From assembly GCA_964390795.1 (NCBI GenBank), contig CAYMLQ010000070.1:1-19467 (forward strand): a stretch of DNA of 19,467 nucleotides. Direction: 5' to 3'. Under the pieces are notes generated by a model. It was not told the DNA's origin, ran no database searches, and was given only the letters and a program-made list of their open reading frames with translations. The position numbers and the translations under genes are program-made. Positions 1 through 6,042 of this stretch are shown in pieces. The DNA is from CAYMLQ01 sp964390795. GTDB taxonomy: Bacteria > Verrucomicrobiota > Kiritimatiellia > RFP12 > UBA1067. Each line of letters starts with the position of its first letter. Positions within the stretch are counted from its first letter, which is position 1.

Positions 1-885
1 CAGCCCCAGCACGCGGACGGCATTGCGCCAGAGGATCTTCTCGCACACCTCGGGCCTGATGTGCCCGGCGGCGCATTGCGCGCTCAGCCACTCGATGTGC
101 TGCATGTCGTTGTTCACCGAGCAGTAGTCCAGCCCCAGCAAGAGGCGGTCCTGAAACTCCTCGATGAAGGCGAAGGCGTGGGCCGGGTCACGGCGCAGGG
201 CGTTCAGCCCGCTGCCTGCGGAGAGGTCGCCATGCAGGTTGGGATAGCGGCGGAACAGCTCCGGGAGGCGCCCGCCCGGCTTCACGGGTCCGACCGGGTA
301 GCCGCCCTTTTCCGCCACGGTCAGCGCGCCGCCGATCTCGCTCCAGAAGGCCTGGCTGTGCCCCAGAAAGACGAGCTTCTGGAACTGGCGCAGCACCTGT
401 TCAAACCGCGGCAGTCCCATCTCGTCGAGCAGGCCGTAGCTGTCGATCTCGGGCAGTGTCGTGTGGAACGTCACGGGGAGGCCGACCTGCTCGCACGCCG
501 CGAAGAGCGCCAGCGCGCGGGGGTCGTCGAAGGGGATGCGGGCGGTCACCTCGCCCACGCCGCGGCAGCCGAGGTCGCGGCACTGTTCGAGCGCGAAGCG
601 GAAGTCCTGCGCCGTGACCTGCTCCAGCCGCTTGCCGATCTGCGGCTCGATGTTGCAGAAGGGGATGAAGCGGCCGGGATAGCGTTCGCAGATGAGCAAC
701 ACCTCGCCTAGGCTCTGCGGTTCGGAACCGGGGACCGGGCTCGACAGCGGCAGGATCACGGCCTTGTCGACGCCCTTGGCGTCCATGACGGCGATCTGCT
801 GCTCGGCCGACATGAACGGCGTCGCGTCCGGGTGTGCGCGCAGCTTGGGGAACGCATACACATGCGCATGAATGTCGATAATCAT
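1..885 (-). CDS. Amidohydrolase family (amidohydrolase_2 type) metal-dependent hydrolase, 3' end cut by window edge
   Basis: I translated this frame directly; 295 residues are present with no stop before the window edge. It begins MIIDIHAHVY, the N-terminal metal-binding HxH (H6, H8) of TIM-barrel amidohydrolases. Further candidate metal or active-site residues are H141 (TFHTTL), H176 (LGHSQ) and D253 (LLGLDYCS), in the order expected for the amidohydrolase_2 family. Members hydrolyse or decarboxylate small carboxylated or cyclic substrates in the cytoplasm; the substrate cannot be read here. No signal peptide is present. Family members are usually close to 300 aa, so only a few residues are probably missing. 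The ATG lies 2 bases after the TGA of the upstream membrane-protein gene, with a purine-rich AAGAAGAG a few bases before it, so it should be translated with the operon although its enzymatic nature looks unrelated. Confidence 0.88.
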   Translation of the reverse strand, partial: MIIDIHAHVYAFPKLRAHPDATPFMSAEQQIAVMDAKGVDKAVILPLSSPVPGSEPQSLGEVLLICERYPGRFIPFCNIEPQIGKRLEQVTAQDFRFALEQCRDLGCRGVGEVTARIPFDDPRALALFAACEQVGLPVTFHTTLPEIDSYGLLDEMGLPRFEQVLRQFQKLVFLGHSQAFWSEIGGALTVAEKGGYPVGPVKPGGRLPELFRRYPNLHGDLSAGSGLNALRRDPAHAFAFIEEFQDRLLLGLDYCSVNNDMQHIEWLSAQCAAGHIRPEVCEKILWRNAVRVLGL

Positions 886-887
886 CG

Positions 888-2000
888 TCAGCTCTTCTTG
901 ACGCGCGACCAGACGAAGACCGAGAGATTGGCTTCGTCGGCGAGTTTGGCGAGGCGGGTGAGGAACGGCTTGTCCAACTCCTCGTCGCGGTCCCAGGCGA
1001 TGACCAGCGTCCGATCAGAGCTGGCGCCCGAGCGGCGCCGCTCGTGAAGGATGTCGACGATGTCCTCGATCATGTCGCGGCAGGGGGCATCGCCGGTCAC
1101 GACCGGGACATAGCGGCCGAACCACGCGGCATCGAACACGAACTCGCTCCCCCGCGGCACGCCCTCCGCGCCGTAACGGAGAATCGGCACACCCAGCAGC
1201 GGCAGCGGCAGTCCGAAGAGCGAGAGCCGCGGCACGCGGACCTTCCCCGCCCAGATCGGCTCCTGGCCGAAATAGATCACGTTCTCGCCCTTGCGCACGG
1301 CGCGGCTGAGGAACGGCTCCGGCAGCCAGCGCTTGCCCACATCCGGCCGGATCACCAGCGCCCGCGATTTGGCGGAAAAGGCGTCGATCCACGGGCTTGA
1401 GAGCGGGAGCGGCAGACGAGTGCTCCGCACGGAGTTGAAGGAGATAGCATAGTCCCAAAGGATCGCTAGCAGGATCAGCAGTGTGAGCGTGCGGATCGCC
1501 AACCGGTTGCCGCGCTCGATCTGGCGGACGGTGCTGAGTTGGTCGGCCCTCATGTAGATGACAGCCTCTTCGTCCTCCCCGAGCGACGCGGGCGTGTCGG
1601 CGTCGACCGCCGCCACCTGGTTGGTCGCCACGCCGCCGCCGCGGAGTTTGGGTCCGCCCTCGCGCCAAGCTGGGGTGCCACGAGCCACGCCACCCTCCAC
1701 GCGGTCTTCGGGATCGTCTTCGGCAAAGCGGACGGTGGCGGCGATCCCCTCTTGGGGCTCGCGCTCGGCCAAGGCCGCGTTGATCTCGTCGGTGCGGTCT
1801 AGGCGGATCGACGAGAACCACCCGTCCAGATTTCGGCGGGCGCAATAGGCGGCCGCCAAAACCAAGACCAGCGCCAAGAGGTTGGCCCTGGGACGCGACC
1901 GGAGGGCGCTGCCGACCAGCAGGACCACGAGCGCCAGCACCCAGACGATCAGCGCCCGGAAACCCCACAGCCCCATGTATGGAACAATCGTATCGATCAT
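888..2000 (-). CDS. Unknown membrane protein with three predicted spans and a soluble C-terminal domain
   Basis: A 370-aa protein that I do not recognise. Hydrophobic segments are at about residues 13-31, 39-53 and 168-184. Between the second and third is an acidic, glycine-rich, probably disordered loop (about 65-165). After the third span comes a roughly 180-residue domain with alternating beta-like and helical stretches, ending in a basic tail (WSRVKKS). The ATG overlaps the TGA of the upstream DUF4159 gene by four bases (ATGA, 1997-2000), so translation is probably coupled and the two proteins are probably made in similar amounts. Only 2 bases separate its stop from the amidohydrolase start. 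By position it is a likely membrane partner of the ExbB/ExbD/DUF4159 set. No catalytic motif is evident; function unknown. Confidence 0.85.
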   Translation of the reverse strand: MIDTIVPYMGLWGFRALIVWVLALVVLLVGSALRSRPRANLLALVLVLAAAYCARRNLDGWFSSIRLDRTDEINAALAEREPQEGIAATVRFAEDDPEDRVEGGVARGTPAWREGGPKLRGGGVATNQVAAVDADTPASLGEDEEAVIYMRADQLSTVRQIERGNRLAIRTLTLLILLAILWDYAISFNSVRSTRLPLPLSSPWIDAFSAKSRALVIRPDVGKRWLPEPFLSRAVRKGENVIYFGQEPIWAGKVRVPRLSLFGLPLPLLGVPILRYGAEGVPRGSEFVFDAAWFGRYVPVVTGDAPCRDMIEDIVDILHERRRSGASSDRTLVIAWDRDEELDKPFLTRLAKLADEANLSVFVWSRVKKS

Positions 2001-3583
2001 TTGCGGTGTTTCCGCGTCAGCTCAAGGTAGTTGGAGAACGAGTAGTAGATGATGTTCACACCCATCTCGAGCGCGCCTTCGGCCATCTTGACCTCCAGCC
2101 CGCCGCGATCATTTTTCCACGCGTCGTTGAGGTCGCCCGGGTGGTAGAAGACCGCCCAGCGCCCCTTGTATTTGACACCCAGCGCGTCGTTGCCGCCGTG
2201 GTGCCACAACGGCGGCGCGCCGTTGGCAAACGTGTAGGGAAGCTGGAAGATCACGTCATCGTCGGAGATCGTGAGCAGGGACTCGCCGGGGAACACCCGC
2301 CGGATAAAGCTGCGGAAGCTGCTGTCCCAGCGCGGGCTGCCGCAGTCGGCGAACAGCATGCCGCCGCCCATGAGGTATTCGCGCAGGATGCGCACATCGG
2401 TATCCGAGACACGGATGTCGTTGTGGCCGGTCATGTAGACAAACGGCGGCGCGTAGCCCTTGGGATACTTGGCCAGTGCGGAGATGCCGTGACTCTCGGA
2501 CTGGCTCGCGGTCCTGAAGTTCGTGATCTTGCGGAAGAAGTCGAGGAAGTTCATGTCGGCGCGGGAGACCGCGTCCATGCCGTCGTCCCAGCCCGCACCG
2601 TCGTACTTCAGCCTGATGAAGCGGACTAGGGAGTTCTCCATGCCGTCCGGCCAACCGCCCTCTTTGCCGCCGCCCGCGCCCATCTTGCCGCCTTTGCCCG
2701 AAACGACGCGCGTCGGGTCAGCGGTGTAGGTCACGCGCGACTCCTTATCGACCTCTTCGGCGATCTTGGAATCATCGAGATCGGGGATGTGGAACGAGAT
2801 GGCCGACTGCGGGTTGACCACCACGCGCTTCTTTTTCTTCTTCTTAACGACCTTGACGATCTTGGGGACGGCGACTTCGGGCGTGCCGCTCCCTTTGGGG
2901 ACGCGGTAGGGATTGACGCAGCCGTCGACCGTGAGCAGCCACGGCAGGACGAACACGACGAACAGGTGGAGGCTCAGGCTCGACCAGACGCTTTTGCGGA
3001 AACGCGGATCACGGCCATGCGTGCGGATGTTCTCCAGAAACAGATCGCCCGTGGCGGGCTCGGCCTCTTCCCCGCCGATCCACTCCCGGATCGCGGCGCG
3101 CCGCCACGCGAGGACGTAGATAACGGCCATCCCGGCCGAAGCGGCGAGAACCGGCCAGAGGAGGCGCCAGCGCCAGACGAAGATATTGTAGGCGTCGGGC
3201 TCCTGCTCATCCAGGCTCAGCTCGCGAGCGATCAGAATATGGGTCGCCCGCATGACCACCACGCCGCACATCCAGGCCGTGGCATACGAGAGCAGACAGA
3301 TCTTGCGGTAGAGCCCGAGCGTCGTGGCGGAGCGGATGAAGAGTGCGCCGAACGCCGTGGCCGTCAGGGTGGCGGCGGTCAGCCACGAGACCGCGACCGT
3401 GAACCGGATCAGGCCGTCTATGCCCTCTGCGGAGAAAGCCTTTGCGATCTCCGGGTGGCCTTCACACCAGACGAAATAGACGCTCGGAAGCTCCAGCGCG
3501 AAGCGGGCGCACACGGCCGCCGCAATGCCCATGAGCAGGCAAAGGAGCGGAGGCCAGGAAAATTGGAGGCGTCTGTCAATCAT
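1997..3583 (-). CDS. DUF4159 domain protein with five membrane spans and a TonB-like transducer segment
   Basis: A 528-aa protein. Predicted spans lie at about 9-29, 60-84, 95-113, 142-161 and 203-220. The last span contains S202-L-S-L-H206, matching the SxxxH pattern of TonB transmembrane helices that contact ExbB. It is followed by a proline/lysine stretch with six consecutive lysines (247-252) and a glycine/lysine-rich linker (295-310). Residues about 315-520 match DUF4159: YDGAGWDDG, FVYMTGHND, LREYLMGGGMLFADCG and a later FYHPGDLNDAW are the recognisable blocks. DUF4159 has a glutamine-amidotransferase-like fold according to the family description; no activity is established. The start ATG lacks a strong Shine-Dalgarno sequence and a hairpin (3606-3629) sits just upstream. 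The stop overlaps the next gene by four bases. The location of the C-terminal domain is probably periplasmic, given the TonB-like layout; that is inference. Confidence 0.9.
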   Translation of the reverse strand: MIDRRLQFSWPPLLCLLMGIAAAVCARFALELPSVYFVWCEGHPEIAKAFSAEGIDGLIRFTVAVSWLTAATLTATAFGALFIRSATTLGLYRKICLLSYATAWMCGVVVMRATHILIARELSLDEQEPDAYNIFVWRWRLLWPVLAASAGMAVIYVLAWRRAAIREWIGGEEAEPATGDLFLENIRTHGRDPRFRKSVWSSLSLHLFVVFVLPWLLTVDGCVNPYRVPKGSGTPEVAVPKIVKVVKKKKKKRVVVNPQSAISFHIPDLDDSKIAEEVDKESRVTYTADPTRVVSGKGGKMGAGGGKEGGWPDGMENSLVRFIRLKYDGAGWDDGMDAVSRADMNFLDFFRKITNFRTASQSESHGISALAKYPKGYAPPFVYMTGHNDIRVSDTDVRILREYLMGGGMLFADCGSPRWDSSFRSFIRRVFPGESLLTISDDDVIFQLPYTFANGAPPLWHHGGNDALGVKYKGRWAVFYHPGDLNDAWKNDRGGLEVKMAEGALEMGVNIIYYSFSNYLELTRKHRK

Positions 3584-3605
3584 GTGGCGTCAGGTTTCCC
3601 CATGC

Positions 3606-3629
3606 CGCGCCTGCGCACACGCAGGCACG
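3606..3629 (-). promoter_or_regulatory. Stable RNA hairpin between the TonB-like and DUF4159 genes
   Basis: Read on the minus strand this is a 10-bp stem (CGTGCCTGCG with CGCAGGCGCG, one G-U pair) closed by a TGTG loop. The inner seven pairs are perfect. It occupies the only intercistronic gap in the operon longer than 34 bases and ends 22 bases before the DUF4159 start codon. No T-run follows, so it is not a classical terminator. It could set mRNA stability, act as a processing point, or tune translation of the downstream gene. Confidence 0.4.
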
Positions 3630-3640
3630 GGCGTGCGGTC

Positions 3641-4093
3641 TCAGCGGAGCCCGGTGTCCTCGATCGAGATTCCCAAGTCACCGCCCACCTTGGGCAACTC
3701 CTCCGGTTTGGCGACCTCGGTGATCCGCTGCGCCGTAGGCGTATTGGCGCGGTCGACAGGAATCACGGAAGTCTCCGACGCCTTCTCGGCCTTGCCCGGC
3801 GCATTCACGTCACTCACCACGGCGGCGGCGTTGGTCAGTCCTGCCAGCGCTGGCGCGGCAGCGGCCGCCTCCTCCTTTTCAAGCCGTTTCTGTTCGGCCA
3901 CAACAGCGGCTTTCCGCTGCGCCGCCCCTTCGGGGTCGATCCACTGATCGCGCACATAGGTCAGCGACGTTCCGCCGATGATCACCACATGTACAACGAT
4001 GGCAATCAGCGACCAAGAGACAATGCGATTGCCCGCGAAAATGGCCAAGAGTTTGTCGAGGCTCTGGGTAGTCGGGTTTTTATTTTGCGTCAT
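3641..4093 (-). CDS. Single-span TonB/TolA-like small membrane protein
   Basis: A 150-aa protein with a short cytoplasmic N-terminus, one membrane helix (about 24-46, containing H35) and an extracytoplasmic tail. The tail starts with a charged, probably coiled-coil stretch (56-78, rich in K, E, Q, R) and continues as a low-complexity Ala/Pro/Lys region to the end. This layout, directly after ExbB and ExbD genes, is that of TonB/TolA-type energy transducers, but there is no recognisable TonB C-terminal domain, and the residue four before the helix histidine is alanine rather than serine. I chose the ATG at 4093 because AAAGGTG lies a suitable distance upstream; an in-frame TTG at 4114 would add seven residues and overlap the preceding stop. 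The role as a transducer is inference from position and topology. Confidence 0.75.
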   Translation of the reverse strand: MTQNKNPTTQSLDKLLAIFAGNRIVSWSLIAIVVHVVIIGGTSLTYVRDQWIDPEGAAQRKAAVVAEQKRLEKEEAAAAAPALAGLTNAAAVVSDVNAPGKAEKASETSVIPVDRANTPTAQRITEVAKPEELPKVGGDLGISIEDTGLR

Positions 4094-4110
4094 CTTTTCA
4101 CCTTTTCCTC

Positions 4111-4527
4111 TCAATCCTCTTTACGTTTGTCGCCGACAGCCACAATGAGGCCCCCGGCGCGCGTGATGGCGTCGAGCACCGGCTCAAACACCTTCTTCTC
4201 GATCAAGTGGTCGCATTTGAACATCACCATCCGCTGTTCGTCGACGGTCTTTCCCCGCACCGCTGACTCGACCAGCGACTCAACCGTCTTCGCGCTTTCG
4301 ACCGGCTTGCCGTTGAGGAAGATCTGGCCCTCTTCGTCGATCACCACCGAAACCGGCGCGGTCTTGACCGCGGCGACGTCGAAGGACTTGGGCGGCTCGT
4401 ACTTGACACTCGCCTCTTTGACAAAATTGCTGCACACCATGAAAAAGATGATCAGCAGAAAGGCGATATCGCCCATGCTGGTCGTCGGCACGGCGATGGT
4501 CATCTTTCTTCTGCGGTGGAGTTTCAC
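4111..4527 (-). CDS. exbD: ExbD/TolR-type biopolymer transport protein (second copy)
   Basis: A 138-aa protein with the typical ExbD layout: basic N-terminus (MKLHRRRK), one membrane helix starting MGDIAFLLIIFFM, then a periplasmic domain. D20 in the helix corresponds to the proton-conducting aspartate of ExbD/TolR (Asp25 of E. coli ExbD). The start is GTG. A later ATG exists, but the basic N-terminus aligns with that of the neighbouring ExbD, which favours GTG; GGAGGA lies about nine bases upstream and overlaps the end of the previous gene. Two bases separate it from the first exbD. The sequence differs substantially from that copy outside the helix, so the two probably form distinct subunits and not a recent duplication. 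Confidence 0.92.
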   Translation of the reverse strand: MKLHRRRKMTIAVPTTSMGDIAFLLIIFFMVCSNFVKEASVKYEPPKSFDVAAVKTAPVSVVIDEEGQIFLNGKPVESAKTVESLVESAVRGKTVDEQRMVMFKCDHLIEKKVFEPVLDAITRAGGLIVAVGDKRKED

Positions 4528-4529
4528 GG

Positions 4530-4946
4530 TTACTCGTCCTCCGTCAGAATGCCGATCACGCCGTCGGCCGCCGTGATGGCCGCCATCACCTCAAAATAGG
4601 TCTGATAGCCGGTGTCCGGGGCGGAGTCGAGCAAGATAACCCGGCGCTCCTCCGACTTGGTTGCCAAGCGCAGTCCGGCGAGCTCGCGCTTCAACTCCGT
4701 CATCGAGTACTCTTTTTCATTAAACAGGATGCGCCCGCCCTTCAGTCCGACGGTCGGCGTCTTGTCGTCCGCCTTCTGCGTCTGCTGGTTGCGCTGACCC
4801 GAAGGGAGGTCGGTCTTGAAACCGACGATTTTCTGGATCGACGTAGCCAAAATAAAGAAAATGATCAACAAGAACGCGATGTCCGACAAGGAATCAGTCG
4901 GTACCGCGCTCTCTTCTTTTTTCTTCCTAAATGACTTTATCGACAT
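4530..4946 (-). CDS. exbD: ExbD/TolR-type biopolymer transport protein (first copy)
   Basis: A 138-aa protein: charged N-terminus (SFRKKKEES), one membrane helix with SDIAFLLIIFFILATS, and a periplasmic domain with beta-alpha character (ILFNEKEYSMTELKRELAGL, then VILLDSAPDTGYQTYFEVMA). D22 is the expected proton-carrying aspartate. It would pair with the ExbB product in the inner membrane to convert proton flow into movement or force. The gene follows exbB by 18 bases; its Shine-Dalgarno sequence is weak, so it may depend on translation of exbB. The acidic C-terminus (ILTEDE) differs from that of the second ExbD. Confidence 0.93.
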   Translation of the reverse strand: MSIKSFRKKKEESAVPTDSLSDIAFLLIIFFILATSIQKIVGFKTDLPSGQRNQQTQKADDKTPTVGLKGGRILFNEKEYSMTELKRELAGLRLATKSEERRVILLDSAPDTGYQTYFEVMAAITAADGVIGILTEDE

Positions 4947-4964
4947 AGGCTTCGCGTGTAGAAA

Positions 4965-5624
4965 TCACACCACGGTATGGGGCGTATGGTGCGTCAACGA
5001 AATGTGATCCAGTATTTCGGAACCCGCCTCGGCGATCTGGATTTCGATGTCCTCGGAGCGACTGGTGAAATAGTGGTGCGGAATCACGGCCATCATGGCG
5101 ATGAGCAGGCCTGCCGCTGTGGTGATCAGCGCCTCGGCGATACCAGCCGCCACCACACCACCCTCCATAGCCCCTGCGTTGGCGATGGCGGCGAACGATT
5201 TGATCATGCCTGTCACGGTGCCCGTCATGCCGAAGAGCGGTGCCGAGGTACCGATGAACGAGAGGATGTTCATCCGTTTTTCGACGGTGTTGACCGCCAA
5301 GCGCGCGTAGTCGGTCATCGCGTCTTGCACGATCACGCGTAGCGTCTCACCGTTGCTGGTAACCGCCTTGTGTTTGAGGTAAGACTGCAGGCCCGAGGCC
5401 ATGACGGCCGAGACCGGCCCGGGCGTCGTGAGGCAGACCGCCAACGCGTCGTCGTATTTACCCTCGAGCATCTGGTTCTGCACCTTGGTCCGGAGTGAGC
5501 GGACGTCAATGCGGTTGTTGGCCCGAAATGCCGCTGCACGATCTAGCGCCACGGCAATCGCCAAAACGCTCTCGATCATCAGCACGATCATCAGCGGTCC
5601 GCCAGCAATAATAGTCTCCAACAT
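4965..5624 (-). CDS. exbB: ExbB/TolQ/MotA-type proton channel subunit
   Basis: A 219-aa inner-membrane protein with three spans at about 5-27, 118-142 and 158-182 and a cytoplasmic loop between the first two. The family signature is intact: GTSAPLFGMTGTVTGM in the second span and GIAEALITTAAGLLIAM in the third. T137 and T168/T169 match the conserved channel threonines of ExbB/TolQ. It is slightly shorter than E. coli ExbB because the N-terminal part before the first helix is minimal. It starts at an ATG 3 bases after the preceding stop, with AGGAAAGGG upstream. With the two ExbDs that follow it should form a five-to-two type stator driven by the proton (or possibly sodium) gradient. ExbB, TolQ and AglR-type assignments cannot be separated from sequence alone. 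Confidence 0.94.
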   Translation of the reverse strand: MLETIIAGGPLMIVLMIESVLAIAVALDRAAAFRANNRIDVRSLRTKVQNQMLEGKYDDALAVCLTTPGPVSAVMASGLQSYLKHKAVTSNGETLRVIVQDAMTDYARLAVNTVEKRMNILSFIGTSAPLFGMTGTVTGMIKSFAAIANAGAMEGGVVAAGIAEALITTAAGLLIAMMAVIPHHYFTSRSEDIEIQIAEAGSEILDHISLTHHTPHTVV

Positions 5625-5627
5625 AGC

Positions 5628-6038
5628 CTATCCCTTTCCTATTTGCGCCAGCGCCCGCGCCGCCTCCACAGGCGGCAAGGCCACCGTCGGCACCGGCAGC
5701 TCGGCCGGCGCAAAAACCAGTTCCCCGGTTACCGTGTTATACTGTGTTTTCTTCAACTCCGTCAGCGGGATCCGGCGGCACAGGGGCTGCGGCCCGGTGG
5801 CAAAGAGCAGCATCGCCGTCCGCGTAAACGCCAGACAGACCCGCCGCTTGCCGAACCAACTGCCGGTATCGGTTCGACTGCCGGTTCTAGCAACCGCCAC
5901 CACCGCCTCCCCGCCGGCATCCCGGCGGAGCAGCGCGAGCCTCCGCCGCCCAAGCGCCCGCAGTTCCGCCGCGTCGGCGGCGAGCGCATCTAACAGCGGC
6001 TGCGGGAGTTCCTCGGGTATGCGACGATGCGGGGTCAC
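5628..6038 (-). CDS. Unknown 136-aa soluble protein, possibly PH-like
   Basis: A small protein with no signal peptide or membrane span. The N-terminal 45 residues are helical and very rich in Ala, Leu and Arg. From about residue 46 a run of short beta-like strands appears (VVAVARTG, RVCLAFTRTAMLLFATG, RRIPLTELKKTQYNT, GELVFAP) followed by a final helix (PPVEAARALAQI). That strand pattern plus C-terminal helix, with a 'T-x-x-x-hhhF' turn and an 'IPL-x-x-I/L' motif, resembles bacterial PH-like domains; this is a guess from pattern. The start is GTG, supported by AAGGAG eight bases upstream that overlaps the end of the giant gene. Only 4 bases separate it from the giant gene and 3 from exbB, so a link to the motor is likely, perhaps on its cytoplasmic side. 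Confidence 0.75.
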   Translation of the reverse strand: MTPHRRIPEELPQPLLDALAADAAELRALGRRRLALLRRDAGGEAVVAVARTGSRTDTGSWFGKRRVCLAFTRTAMLLFATGPQPLCRRIPLTELKKTQYNTVTGELVFAPAELPVPTVALPPVEAARALAQIGKG

Positions 6039-6042
6039 GCGC

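Noticed and set aside
61..711. Plus-strand 216-codon frame at the left end
   Set aside because: Antisense to the amidohydrolase, whose metal-binding residues are intact and correctly spaced.
2824..2846. A/G-rich run encoding six lysines in the DUF4159 gene, considered as a phase-variable tract
   Set aside because: It is a mix of AAG and AAA codons and not a long single-base run; changes by whole codons would not shift the frame.
2789..4576. A 595-codon plus-strand open frame across the DUF4159, TonB-like and second ExbD genes
   Set aside because: It lies wholly antisense to three genes with recognisable motifs and shows no family features.
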